Origin: Shewanella eurypsychrophilus
Lineage (GTDB): Bacteria; Pseudomonadota; Gammaproteobacteria; Enterobacterales; Shewanellaceae
DNA: 64,000 nucleotides
Direction: 5' to 3'
Assembly (NCBI RefSeq): GCF_007004545.3
Contig: NZ_CP045503.2
Location: 5,396,501-5,460,500 of the forward strand
Below, one piece after another: positions 1-8,932 of this stretch. The translations under genes and the position numbers were made by a program. Below the pieces are notes generated by a model. That model was not told the origin of the DNA. It saw nothing but the letters and a program-made list of their open reading frames with translations, and did no database searches. Numbering within the stretch: position 1 is the first letter of the stretch; every line of letters begins with the position of its first letter.

Positions 1-1824
1 TGGGTCGGCGTTAGCATGGCTGGTCCACTGCTCGGCAGCATTCATGGCTGGCAGAACTTCATGCCAAGGTGTGCTTGCCGGATAGGGGTTTTGTCCCTTG
101 GCTACCTTCTGTTGATACTCGGTAGAGGACTCATAAGCGCCATCACGACAGGCATTGACGACACCATCTAAACTGACACCATCGGCGATATTAGCCAGAT
201 CATAACGCCCTTCCATGCCACCGATAGGACCATTGCCGTAAGTCGCGCCACCTTTAGCATCATGGGAGCCCACTAAGGTATTCAATGTTGCCCAGATCCA
301 ACCCATCACGAATCCATCGGAAGAGTTAGTGCCGCCGTTACCTGCGATACAAGCCCTACGCCCATAATGGCCTAAGTCTCTCGCCACCTGACGCATATCT
401 TCGATGCCGATCCCCGATTGTTCGGCATAGACCTTCATGCTGGTACGCTGGGCTTCCTCTCTAAGCAGAGACAGGGAAGAAACCAGCTTAACCTTACGGC
501 CCTTGCTATCCTTAAACGCTTTACTGACAAACAGCTCAGCCTTGTCACCATTCTCGGCAGACACTAGGCTGCTTTGGCTCCCCGATTTGATGATTAACGC
601 TTCATCGCCACCTAGGCCAAAATCGGCGGCCTTAGCGAAGTCTAGGTAGTTCGCATGTTTAGGATCCATCACCACCAAGTGGCCGGCATTGGTATAGTTA
701 AGCTCATCCGCTGCCTTCGCCGCCTTCTCACTCGCCCCTTCAAGATGGGCCTTATTGAACCAGCCCTCCTCAAGCATGGTGCGAATGACACCGAAGGAGA
801 ATGCGGCATCCTGGCCAGGTTTTACTGCTAACCATTTGGCATTAGTATCTGCGGCAACCGTGGTACGTAATAACGGATCGACACACACATACTTGAATTT
901 TCTATCGACTCGGCTATCTGCAAGCCCACGTCCAGCTCGGTTAAGACTGTTACCCGATGAACCTGGGCTGGTGCCCATAAACAAGCCATATTCGACATTT
1001 TCCCAGTCGACATCGTTGAGCCACTCTTCAAAACCAGCCGCCATTCCAAGGCTATAGCCAGTTGCTTGCGCCGCTCCGCAATAAGCGTGCTTAGTACCTA
1101 AGTTGCTGGTGCCCCAAGACTGCTGCATGAAGCGCGCATAAAAACTACCTCGCAGCGTATCTTCGGCGCAAAATGTAGCAAACAGATGGTTAGCCGCGGT
1201 GCCAAACTCCGGGAATCCAGGCTTAACTTGTTTATCGAGCTGACGTACAGCTCTTAACCCCTCTACATGGCCCTCTCCAAACAGATCTCCACCTTCTAAA
1301 ATCTCTTTTAACGCTTGCTCATAACTGATGCTGACCCACTTACCCTCGCCACGCTTTCCATCACGTTTAAGTACTTGGGTAACCCTACGTTCGTCATCAA
1401 CGGAGTCGGCACAACTCGCCCCTTTAGCACAGGTAGTGGCGCGATTTTCCAATCCTGCCTCACCCGCTAAGGCTATATAACTTTGCTTAACAGGCATATC
1501 TATAGGTAATGGAGAGCCTGAGTTGTTCTCACAATATGGGTTACCACCAACTTTGAGAACTCTGTCACTCGCTTCATCGATGCGTACCCGTAAGCCGCAG
1601 ATGTTATAGCAACTGAAACAACGAGAATATGCCGTTCTTATTCCAGGCGTTTTACTCCATTGTCCATCGGCACTCTGTAGACACTCTGGAACAATTGGGT
1701 GACCGAAACGGGATACATCTTCGCTGCGCACAGCATTGGATGCTTGAGTTTTTTCACCACAACCCACAGTAGCTGCAGCGACAGAAACAGCGCCCGCTTG
1801 GGTTAAAAATTTACGTCTATCCAT
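1..1824 (-). CDS. Tetrathionate-reductase-like molybdopterin oxidoreductase, catalytic subunit (partial, C-terminus outside window)
   Basis: This is the N-terminal 608 residues of a periplasmic molybdoenzyme; the frame stays open to the window edge. It starts with a Tat signal (MDRRKFLTQAG). A 4Fe-4S motif follows with Cys at 69, 72, 76 and 132 (C-x2-C-x3-C-x55-C). The stretches GKRGEGKW, EGGDLFGEGHV and AYCGAAQ resemble the TtrA/SrdA/ArrA branch, closest by memory to TtrA. The Cys of AYCG is the probable Mo ligand. The FeS partner lies 9 bp upstream in the same operon, and a membrane NrfD-like anchor may lie beyond the window. The substrate (tetrathionate, another sulfur compound, selenate or arsenate) is not settled by sequence. 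Family membership is confident. Confidence 0.85.
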   Translation of the reverse strand, partial: MDRRKFLTQAGAVSVAAATVGCGEKTQASNAVRSEDVSRFGHPIVPECLQSADGQWSKTPGIRTAYSRCFSCYNICGLRVRIDEASDRVLKVGGNPYCENNSGSPLPIDMPVKQSYIALAGEAGLENRATTCAKGASCADSVDDERRVTQVLKRDGKRGEGKWVSISYEQALKEILEGGDLFGEGHVEGLRAVRQLDKQVKPGFPEFGTAANHLFATFCAEDTLRGSFYARFMQQSWGTSNLGTKHAYCGAAQATGYSLGMAAGFEEWLNDVDWENVEYGLFMGTSPGSSGNSLNRAGRGLADSRVDRKFKYVCVDPLLRTTVAADTNAKWLAVKPGQDAAFSFGVIRTMLEEGWFNKAHLEGASEKAAKAADELNYTNAGHLVVMDPKHANYLDFAKAADFGLGGDEALIIKSGSQSSLVSAENGDKAELFVSKAFKDSKGRKVKLVSSLSLLREEAQRTSMKVYAEQSGIGIEDMRQVARDLGHYGRRACIAGNGGTNSSDGFVMGWIWATLNTLVGSHDAKGGATYGNGPIGGMEGRYDLANIADGVSLDGVVNACRDGAYESSTEYQQKVAKGQNPYPASTPWHEVLPAMNAAEQWTSHANADP

Positions 1825-1833
1825 TGTCAACTC

Positions 1834-2529
1834 CTAGCGCTGCCATTCGAGAAAATTAAGTGACAAGATCTCTTGATCGTCTGTCTGTTCTGGTAAACCG
1901 ATATAAAAGATATTGGGCTGAGTACCTGCCTCAGATAACATGGCATACGCCTTATTGTCCCTAAGTAGCTCAGAGACCTTGCTTTCAGGATCATTCAGAT
2001 CGCCAAATACCCTAGCTTCACCAATACAGGTCTCAACACAGGCAGGCAGCAGGCCTACTGATACGCGGTGAATACAGAAATTACACTTTTCCGGGGGAGA
2101 TTCTAACGTCTCATCTTTGCGTCTAGCCCCATATGGACAAGCATCGACACAAAGCTGGCAATAGATACACTCATCATGGTCAATGACAACAATGCCATCT
2201 TCTTTACGCTTATAGGTCGCTTCGACAGGACATACATATACACACGCAGGGTTATCACATTGATTACACTGATTTGGTACGGCTAACGTTGATATCTCAC
2301 CTTGATGCTCAATACTCGCTTGATTAACTCGGGTTCTTCCTCGTCCTGCATCAGTCTGGTTTTCCATCGCACAAGAGACGGTACAGGATAAGCATCCAGT
2401 ACAACGGCGAACATCAAACACCATAGCCAAACGTTTTCCTGCAGTTTTTGCCTGTAATTGTGCCATCGGCACAATTGACAGCATGGCACCACCAGCAACC
2501 ATTTTTAATATGGAACGTCTATCCAACAT
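1834..2529 (-). CDS. Tat-exported four-cluster ferredoxin subunit of the TtrA-like reductase (TtrB/PsrB family)
   Basis: This 231-residue electron-transfer subunit should pass electrons from a quinol-oxidising membrane partner to the adjacent Mo subunit in the periplasm. It begins with a Tat signal (MLDRRSILKMVAGG). It carries 16 cysteines in four groups: 43/46/49/53, 88/91/96/100, 121/124/127/131 and 149/152/164/168, the usual pattern for four 4Fe-4S clusters in the TtrB/PsrB/NrfC family. It is the first gene of a minus-strand operon, with the Mo subunit 9 bp downstream. The start at 2529 directly gives the Tat motif. The promoter must lie in the AT-rich region shared with the divergent LysR gene. 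Confidence 0.88.
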   Translation of the reverse strand: MLDRRSILKMVAGGAMLSIVPMAQLQAKTAGKRLAMVFDVRRCTGCLSCTVSCAMENQTDAGRGRTRVNQASIEHQGEISTLAVPNQCNQCDNPACVYVCPVEATYKRKEDGIVVIDHDECIYCQLCVDACPYGARRKDETLESPPEKCNFCIHRVSVGLLPACVETCIGEARVFGDLNDPESKVSELLRDNKAYAMLSEAGTQPNIFYIGLPEQTDDQEILSLNFLEWQR

Positions 2530-2709
2530 AATCCACCCTTATATATAAACTATATTTTCACAGCCAATATGAATTGACCTTTTATTTTAAAATACACATA
2601 TAAGAAAGAATTAATAACTAGTATTAAATTTAAGATTTAAGATTAAAACAAAGCTCACACTTTAAAAATAAAAAAATAAATTGTGAAATAAAATCCTAGA
2701 TAGTATTTT

Positions 2710-2740
2710 AATGTGATTATGATAATTAATTAATCACATT
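2710..2740. promoter_or_regulatory. Perfect 10-bp inverted repeat, candidate operator
   Basis: The arms AATGTGATTA (2710-2719) and TAATCACATT (2731-2740) are exact reverse complements with an 11-bp spacer. The TGTGA/TCACA cores recall CRP or ArcA-type sites, but the spacer is too long for CRP. It lies about 180 bp upstream of the ttrB-like start. The binding protein is unknown. Confidence 0.5.
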
Positions 2741-2889
2741 GTAGTACAACAAATAATCCCAAATATTAAACAAACGAAACAATCACACCAAGAATACATT
2801 AAAATACAACGCGTTACACCAAGACAAGATCAAGCGCCCCGATGCGACCACAATATTTTAATTTATAAAAATCAAATAATTAATGAATA

Positions 2890-2922
2890 AAATACAAATA
2901 TCGAATATCGATATTTGTATTT
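2890..2922. promoter_or_regulatory. Perfect 14-bp inverted repeat, candidate LysR operator
   Basis: The arms AAATACAAATATCG (2890-2903) and CGATATTTGTATTT (2909-2922) are exact reverse complements with a 5-bp spacer AATAT. A third CGATATTT follows at 2925-2932. The site is about 130 bp upstream of the LysR gene and sits in the shared control region. It is a good candidate for the regulator's own binding site, though this is inferred only from position and symmetry. Confidence 0.55.
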
Positions 2923-3054
2923 ATCGATATTTAAAAATTGAGATTAATATCAAAGTAAGAATAATAACCACATTAAAAGTGTGACATATAGCACTGTATT
3001 AACGCCGAGATACATAGATGATACCAGCCAATAACAAATCACTTGATATATACC

Positions 3055-4020
3055 ATGAATAAAATTGACCAGTTAAATTACAATCAATTAAAAGTTTTCA
3101 TTTCAATATATGAACATGGTCAAAGTCATCATGCAGCCAACGAATTAGGCATGACAGCATCTGGGGTCAGCCGCACCTTAAAAATATTAAGAGAGATATT
3201 TAAAGATTCACTATTTATACGTCGCGCTTCCGGATTTGTCGCCACAGAAAAAACTCACCAGATCATTCCAATGGCAAAGGCACTCGTCGAACAGTACCAA
3301 CAAATAGAGGTGCAGCATTCCGTCTTTACGCCTGCCGAGTCAGGTGGCCAATACATCATTCATGCCTATGATGAATTCGTCTATGCGGTGAAGAAGGTAA
3401 TACGCGATGACATACTTCTAGAAGCACCCAATCTTCGCTTCGATGTTCGCGTGCTCACCCACGATTGCAGTATGGAGCTGGCCAATGGTGATATGGACTT
3501 CGTGGTTGTGTATGAAGGATTTAATGGTAAAAACCTCAATTATGAGATGTTCTCCGAAACCGACAGCCTATATTTATTAGCCAGAAAAGATCATCCATTA
3601 CTCTCTCAATCGCTGACCTTGGAATCCATCTCACAATACCCTTGCCTTGAAATAGACAATTATGACGATCTGACCTGCCCGCTATTAGTCAATCTGTGCC
3701 GCGAACAAAATCTCACCATGGACGTTGAAGGCTATACCGATAGTCTCGCATCAGCCATGAGACTACTTAGTGAAAGCGATGCGGTGACATTGAGCTGCAA
3801 TCAGTTCACACGTCAGTTCGTCAAGATGATTCCTCAGATCCAATACATCAAATTACCAGAATATTTAGCACGAAAATGCCGTATCCGCCGCAGAGAAAAC
3901 CGAGAGATTGGCAACTATGTTCTCTTTGGAAATACCAATAATTCAGCAGCATTTAATTGGGTTAAATCCAAACTAATCTGCGGCTTAGAGAGAGAGTGGC
4001 GACTCGCTAGTGATGAATAA
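3055..4020 (+). CDS. LysR-family transcriptional regulator
   Basis: This is a 321-residue LysR-type regulator. The N-terminal winged helix-turn-helix covers about residues 1-65 (LNYNQLKVFISIYEHGQSHH, then SGVSRTLKILREIF and FIRRASGF). The rest fits a LysR substrate-binding domain. I use the ATG at 3055 because it begins at the conserved domain; a TTG at 3043 would add four residues. No strong ribosome binding site is visible. It is divergent from the ttrBA-like operon and about 285 bp upstream of a second molybdoenzyme operon, so it could control either. Its HTH layout resembles the two LysR genes near 36-38 kb in this window. The ligand is unknown. Confidence 0.88.
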   Translation: MNKIDQLNYNQLKVFISIYEHGQSHHAANELGMTASGVSRTLKILREIFKDSLFIRRASGFVATEKTHQIIPMAKALVEQYQQIEVQHSVFTPAESGGQYIIHAYDEFVYAVKKVIRDDILLEAPNLRFDVRVLTHDCSMELANGDMDFVVVYEGFNGKNLNYEMFSETDSLYLLARKDHPLLSQSLTLESISQYPCLEIDNYDDLTCPLLVNLCREQNLTMDVEGYTDSLASAMRLLSESDAVTLSCNQFTRQFVKMIPQIQYIKLPEYLARKCRIRRRENREIGNYVLFGNTNNSAAFNWVKSKLICGLEREWRLASDE

Positions 4021-4304
4021 TTTATACCTTAAATAGCCATAAATGAATAATTAGTCCCTGCACCGGCTAGTCATTCAGTACCCATTGAATCAATAGGAGC
4101 GTGACAAACAACAGACTTAAATATCAGCAACAAAAGAGTGAGCTAAACCATAGCTATAAATAATTATTAGTGTGAGCAAAAAGCATGTAACGGCACCATC
4201 AAGCTACGCCTGAAGCCTGAGTCGTACATAGCTTCAAAGTGAAGTATCTAACTTTACAAATAAAAATTAAGTAGTGAATAACACTATCAAGATGGGGAAC
4301 ACAT

Positions 4305-6521
4305 ATGAAGATTAACAGACGCGCATTTCTGCAGGGGGTTGGAGCCAGCTCCATTGTCAGCTCTCTGTCAGGCTTGATGCCCGGCATTGCCAGTGCTACG
4401 GAACAACGTGGCGGCGCACCTGACAAGTTGCTCAAGCGCGAAGGTGAGATTAAATATCACACTTGCCAACGTAATTGTGCCGATCGCTGTCTACTGAAGT
4501 TTACCGTGCAAAATGGCCGTATGACTTATGTTGAAGGTGCTTCAGAGATGAAGAAGATGGGCACCTCTCCCTGCGTTAAAGGCCATGCTTACGTACAATA
4601 CACCTATGCTGCCGATCGTATCTTACACCCTATGGAACGTGCGGGTGAAAAAGGCGAAGGAAAATGGCGTCGTATCTCATGGGATGAAGCCTATGCAAAG
4701 ATCAGCTCTCGCCTGAAGACTATTATTAAAGATCACGGTGCCGATTCAATTCTGCCATACAGCTACTCGGGCCACGAAGGGGTTATCGGTAAGTACGGCG
4801 GACCAAGCCGTTTCTTCAACGCCGTCGGTGCACGTAAACTAGACCGTAAAGTCTGTGTATTTGCCGCCTATGAAGGCCTTAAATCTGTGACCGGTACTTA
4901 TCAAGGTCCAGATCCATACGACAATATCTACACCAATTGTTATATATCTTGGGGCCAAAACGAAACTGCAACTAACGTTCACGGCATCAAGTTTATCAAT
5001 CAGGCTCGTGATAAAGGCGCCAAGCTATTAGTCGTTAACCCTATTCGAACTCCTATCGCCTCTCAGGCCGATATCTGGCTTCAACCTAAGCCAAGTACTG
5101 ATACGCACCTGGCAGCCGGGATCATGAAGTACCTGATCGAGAATAACTTAGCCGACACCAAATTTATCGAAGCCAACACACTGGGTTATCAGGACTTGCT
5201 AAAACGCCTGGACGGAATGAGCTACGACGAAATTGAGAAGGTCACAGGCGTACCAACAGAGAAGATGTTCAAGTTCGCCAAGGCTTACGGTGAATCTGAG
5301 CTATCGGTATTACGTCTAGGTTACGGTATGCAGCGTAACTACAACGGTGCACGTATGTCTCGCGCTATCGCAATGATGCACGCCGTTGCGGGTCAATATG
5401 GAAAGATTGGTAACGGTTTTATCTACGATAATACCCAAGCTGATGACAGCCTAAACTACTCTAAGGGCCGTGCCGATCACATTCACCCTAATAGCGATAC
5501 CGTAGGTCATGTCAACATGACGGAGATCGCCAAAGCTATTCACCCAACAAATCCAACAGCTTATGGCAAGCCAATCAAGCCAATTAAGGCTGTGATTAAC
5601 TACAACGGTAATTTCGTATCGGTTGCCCCCGATTCAAATGCCTGTCGTCGTGGTGCCATGCGTGATGATCTCTTCTTAGTCGTTCATGACTTTCTGATGA
5701 CTGATACCGCAGAGCTGGCAGATATTATCGTGCCATCGACCACACAGTTTGAGTTCCCTGACATGGGCACTGACTATAACTGTTACCACATGCAAACCTC
5801 AGAGAAGGTCATTGAACCGGTTGGAGAATCTAAAGACAACTGGATCTTCTTCAAGGAATTAGCCGCCCATATGGGGCTAGATCATCACCCCGAGCTGCGG
5901 GTCGATTATGAGCAGATCCTGCGTGACTTCTTAGACACAGATGAACCAGCATTTAGACATAACAACATCACTTACGAGCAGATCATCAAAGAGAAATTTG
6001 TCACGGTTTACGATCAACGTCCCTACTTCGGTGACGGCAAGTATAAGACTGACAGTGGCAAAATTGAGTTCTATTCAGAGATGATGAAAGATGCAGGCTA
6101 CCACCCTGTTATCGACTTTGGTCTGCCTGAAGATGAGATGATCCCTGAAGAGAAAAACTTGCCGTTCCGCATGTTATCTCCGGCTATCCCTCAGCGTGCA
6201 AACAGCGCCTTCTACAACGTGAAGTACATTCGTAACTTCCCAGCCTACTTCGCCAAGGTTAATACCGAAGATGCCAAAGAATTAGGGATCGAGAACAACG
6301 ACAGAGTCAGACTCAGCAACCACAGGGGCGAGGCGTTCTTTATCGCGCAAGTGTCGTCTCAGGTTGGCCGTGGCACTCTTATGGCACCGAAAAACAACTG
6401 GCGCCGTATGGATCCACAGGGTAAAGCAAGCTGTACCAACAACCTCACAACCGACAAGTTAACCGATATGGGCGGCTGCTCCGCATACCATTCGACTAAT
6501 GTCGCGCTAGAAAAAGCCTAA
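4305..6521 (+). CDS. Tat-exported molybdopterin oxidoreductase, catalytic subunit (DMSO reductase superfamily, substrate unknown)
   Basis: This 738-residue Mo-bisMGD enzyme is exported by Tat (MKINRRAFLQGVGAS). Cys54, 58, 62 and 90 form the 4Fe-4S motif (C-x3-C-x3-C, then SPCVKG). The sequence around RKVCVFAAYEG suggests Cys184 as Mo ligand instead of the Ser of true DMSO reductases; this alignment was made by eye. The C-terminal pterin-binding domain ends in NNLTTDKLTD. The operon continues with an FeS subunit 10 bp downstream, a TorD-type chaperone and a cytochrome b. The anchor is of formate-dehydrogenase type although the catalytic subunit is not a typical FDH. The substrate is unknown; sulfur compounds, N- or S-oxides and formate-like donors all remain open. 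Confidence 0.87.
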   Translation: MKINRRAFLQGVGASSIVSSLSGLMPGIASATEQRGGAPDKLLKREGEIKYHTCQRNCADRCLLKFTVQNGRMTYVEGASEMKKMGTSPCVKGHAYVQYTYAADRILHPMERAGEKGEGKWRRISWDEAYAKISSRLKTIIKDHGADSILPYSYSGHEGVIGKYGGPSRFFNAVGARKLDRKVCVFAAYEGLKSVTGTYQGPDPYDNIYTNCYISWGQNETATNVHGIKFINQARDKGAKLLVVNPIRTPIASQADIWLQPKPSTDTHLAAGIMKYLIENNLADTKFIEANTLGYQDLLKRLDGMSYDEIEKVTGVPTEKMFKFAKAYGESELSVLRLGYGMQRNYNGARMSRAIAMMHAVAGQYGKIGNGFIYDNTQADDSLNYSKGRADHIHPNSDTVGHVNMTEIAKAIHPTNPTAYGKPIKPIKAVINYNGNFVSVAPDSNACRRGAMRDDLFLVVHDFLMTDTAELADIIVPSTTQFEFPDMGTDYNCYHMQTSEKVIEPVGESKDNWIFFKELAAHMGLDHHPELRVDYEQILRDFLDTDEPAFRHNNITYEQIIKEKFVTVYDQRPYFGDGKYKTDSGKIEFYSEMMKDAGYHPVIDFGLPEDEMIPEEKNLPFRMLSPAIPQRANSAFYNVKYIRNFPAYFAKVNTEDAKELGIENNDRVRLSNHRGEAFFIAQVSSQVGRGTLMAPKNNWRRMDPQGKASCTNNLTTDKLTDMGGCSAYHSTNVALEKA

Positions 6522-6531
6522 GGAGTAAAAG

Positions 6532-7077
6532 ATGTCTATTAATCAAAAAGTGGGCTTTGTCTTCAGACAAGAGAACTGTGTTGGTTGTGGTGCCTGTACT
6601 GTCGCCTGTCAAATCCACAATGAACTGCCAGAGAACCACAGATTTCGTAAGGTCGACCGCTATGAAGTACAGCGTGAAGATGGCGCGATTGATGTGTGGC
6701 TATCTCACTCTTGCATGCACTGTGAAAACCCTGCCTGTCTCATGGTTTGCCCAACTAAGGCCTACCACGTAAGAGATGACGGCATCGTTGTGTTAGATCG
6801 TGAGAAATGTACTGGTTGTGGCCTGTGTGTCAGCGCCTGTCCTTACTCTGCCGTGAGTATTCGCGAAGATGATGGCAAGGCCGATAAGTGCAACATGTGT
6901 GTCGAACTGCTGGACCGCGGCATGAAACCAGCCTGTGTAACCGGCTGCCCGGTGCAATGCATAGAAGTCGACAGTATCGATGAAGTGCTCAAGAAACCTT
7001 CGGCAAGTAAAGAGGGCGTAGGCTATGGCGACTGCATCACTAAACCTAACATGGTGATCATTAAGGAACGTGCATAA
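6532..7077 (+). CDS. Four-cluster ferredoxin subunit (DmsB/FdhB-like)
   Basis: This 181-residue FeS subunit should wire the Mo subunit to the cytochrome b. Sixteen cysteines fall in four groups: 16/19/22/26, 61/64/69/73, 93/96/99/103 and 120/123/135/139. The pattern is that of DmsB-type proteins with four 4Fe-4S clusters. It has no signal peptide, so it is probably carried out by Tat as a passenger of the Mo subunit, as known for DmsAB and FdnGH. A GGAG ribosome binding site precedes the ATG, 10 bp after the catalytic gene. Its TAA overlaps the ATG of the chaperone gene by one base, so the two are translationally linked. Confidence 0.9.
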   Translation: MSINQKVGFVFRQENCVGCGACTVACQIHNELPENHRFRKVDRYEVQREDGAIDVWLSHSCMHCENPACLMVCPTKAYHVRDDGIVVLDREKCTGCGLCVSACPYSAVSIREDDGKADKCNMCVELLDRGMKPACVTGCPVQCIEVDSIDEVLKKPSASKEGVGYGDCITKPNMVIIKERA

Positions 7078-7691
7078 TGAAGGCTGAATATGGCTCAACC
7101 ACAGCGGCATACTTCGCTTATAAATCGATGATTTTTAATCCTTCGGGCACTGAGGCGTTGAAAGGCCTCATCGACTACCTGAGCGCAAGTAGGCCAGAGA
7201 GTCCACTACTCGCCGAAGCGATAAAGTTTATCGAAGATCCTGCGGAGCTTGAGTTTGATTTTAATCGCATGTGCATTGGACCATATAAACTGCTGGTAGC
7301 CCCTTATGAAGGGATATATATCAGTGGCAACCATGTCATAAACACAGATGAAACGGTGAGAGTTGCCGAGTTTTACCAAGAGATAGGCCTGGTTATCGAT
7401 GATAAGTTTAATGAACCAGCCGATTTTATCGGTAATGAACTTGAGTTTCTCTACTGTGTTCACGCCTTAGCTTGTGAACAGAAACAAGTCAATAATCTTG
7501 ATGCGTTCAAAGAGCTCAAGCAGCTAGCCAATGAGTTTCTCAGCAAGCATCTTGGCAATTGGATCGCTCCCTTCTGCGAAGGAATACGCCAACATGCCTT
7601 TCACGCTTTTTGGCGGGAATTTGCTATAGAACTTCATCACTTTATTACCAGTCAGATGAAAGATGATGTTAACAGTCCAAACCCCTGTTAA
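7077..7691 (+). CDS. TorD/DmsD-family molybdoenzyme maturation chaperone
   Basis: This 204-residue cytoplasmic all-helical protein has the family signature EPADFIGNELEF at residues 113-124, FLSKHLGNWIAPF at 154-166, and the earlier FNRMCIGPYKLLVAPYE block. TorD-family members bind the Tat signal of their partner and hold it until Mo cofactor insertion. The partner is almost certainly the Mo subunit two genes upstream. The start codon overlaps the stop of the FeS gene (TAATG). Placing the chaperone in the operon argues for a dedicated, substrate-specific maturation system. Confidence 0.88.
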   Translation: MKAEYGSTTAAYFAYKSMIFNPSGTEALKGLIDYLSASRPESPLLAEAIKFIEDPAELEFDFNRMCIGPYKLLVAPYEGIYISGNHVINTDETVRVAEFYQEIGLVIDDKFNEPADFIGNELEFLYCVHALACEQKQVNNLDAFKELKQLANEFLSKHLGNWIAPFCEGIRQHAFHAFWREFAIELHHFITSQMKDDVNSPNPC

Positions 7692-7801
7692 CTCATCGCT
7701 ACCGAGTAAAACGGCATTATCCGTCAATTTCCGAATCCACCATTATTTCGGGGTTAGCGGCTAGCGCCAACTAAGCGACATGAGTCGCAAAGGAGTTATT
7801 A

Positions 7802-8767
7802 ATGAACAAAGCAATACGCTGGTTTAGCTTTATTCTCGTCGGTTTGCTTACCTGTGGAACTGCGATGGCAACCGACGTTGCCACCTTGCAGCCACAGCAA
7901 TGGCAAACGATAGAGATACATGCAATACCGGGGGATATACCTGAACTTAGAGGGATGCCGACACAAGCAGAATTGCTATTACCGGCATCAATTCCAGAAG
8001 ATGCCGATGAAGCCGTGCTCGGCTATTTAGGCGCAACCGACAATATCGCATTTCTGGTTTATGCCAGTCTGTTTGGCGTAATAGCCTTGTTTATCATCTT
8101 CATCATGGTGAACGGGATCTCACGCCTGGATAAAGGCTTCTCGGGAAAGATGATCAAGCGCTGGTCAGGCTTAAGTGTCAGTGTTCACTGGCTCGGAGCA
8201 ATTGCCTGCATCTTACTCATGTTATCCGGTTTGATCCTTGCGGGTGGTCGACTCTATATGGAGCCAGGCATGAATGCTTCCAGCTGGGCAGCCTTAGTTG
8301 GACTGTCTAGCGGACTGCATGAGCTAATGGTATTTCCCTTCATTGCGGGTTACATCTTGATGATCTTGATGTGGGCACCTAAGCAGATCCCCACAAGTTA
8401 CGATCTCAAATGGTTCGCCGTATTGGGTGGCTACATCAATATGGGTAAGAAACAACATCCAGATGCAGGCTTCGCCAACGCCGGTGAGAAACTCTGGTTT
8501 TGGGTCTTCGCACTGTTCGGCGGCTTCATGATAATTTCCGGGTTAATCATGATGTTTCCAGCCACGTTCGAGGTTAGCAAGAACACCGCTAACCTTATGT
8601 TACTCACGCATATCGTCTCCACTGTCATCATCAGCGCCTTCTCTGTGGTCCATATCTTTATGGCCACTGTGATGTCTGAAGGCGGCATGTCTAACATGAC
8701 CTCTGGATACTGCGATGAAAACTGGGCCAAGCAGCACCACAACCTTTGGTTCAAAGAACTCAAGTAA
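7802..8767 (+). CDS. Formate-dehydrogenase-type cytochrome b membrane subunit (FdhC/FdnI family)
   Basis: This is a 321-residue inner-membrane diheme cytochrome b. It has a signal peptide (cleavage near AMA at 21-23), a periplasmic stretch to about 80, and about five hydrophobic spans (near 82-104, 128-148, 172-190, 231-252 and 266-290). His129, His173, His270 and His284 sit in membrane spans and are the likely heme ligands. The C-terminus GYCDENWAKQHH matches the FdhC/FdnI tail. Length (about 320) fits the FdhC type rather than the short FdnI. AAGGAG precedes the ATG. It would exchange electrons between quinone and the FeS subunit. DMSO-reductase-like operons usually use DmsC or NrfD anchors, so this pairing is unusual. 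Confidence 0.87.
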   Translation: MNKAIRWFSFILVGLLTCGTAMATDVATLQPQQWQTIEIHAIPGDIPELRGMPTQAELLLPASIPEDADEAVLGYLGATDNIAFLVYASLFGVIALFIIFIMVNGISRLDKGFSGKMIKRWSGLSVSVHWLGAIACILLMLSGLILAGGRLYMEPGMNASSWAALVGLSSGLHELMVFPFIAGYILMILMWAPKQIPTSYDLKWFAVLGGYINMGKKQHPDAGFANAGEKLWFWVFALFGGFMIISGLIMMFPATFEVSKNTANLMLLTHIVSTVIISAFSVVHIFMATVMSEGGMSNMTSGYCDENWAKQHHNLWFKELK

Positions 8768-8932
8768 ACGGGCTAATTCCTAGCATCAAGCTTTGCTCAC
8801 CATCAACTTCATAGGGTGGTGAGCAATCTCAAATAGAGCTTAGGCTCTGACCCAAAAATAGTTCAGCTTTGCACTAACCGACTCTTGCCTAAAGAGAATG
8901 GCGGCTAGTTGCAGCCTGAAAAAACAAAGAAG

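Larger units (their letters stand above)
2530..3054. promoter_or_regulatory. AT-rich divergent control region between ttrBA-like operon and LysR gene
   Basis: There is no gene in this roughly 525-bp stretch. It is visibly more AT-rich than its neighbours and holds two perfect inverted repeats (2710-2740 and 2890-2922). It separates the minus-strand FeS/Mo operon from a plus-strand LysR-type regulator, the classic layout for LysR control. A weak CRP-like half site (TGTGA-N6-GCACT) lies at 2980-2995. Precise promoters were not assigned. Confidence 0.6.

Noticed and set aside
2980-2995. CRP-like site TGTGA-N6-GCACT
   Set aside because: Only one half matches the consensus, which is expected by chance in AT-rich DNA.
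8795-8824. Hairpin GCTCACCA/TGGTGAGC after the cytochrome b gene as a terminator
   Set aside because: No T-run follows; it may be an RNA-stability or processing element but cannot be called a terminator.
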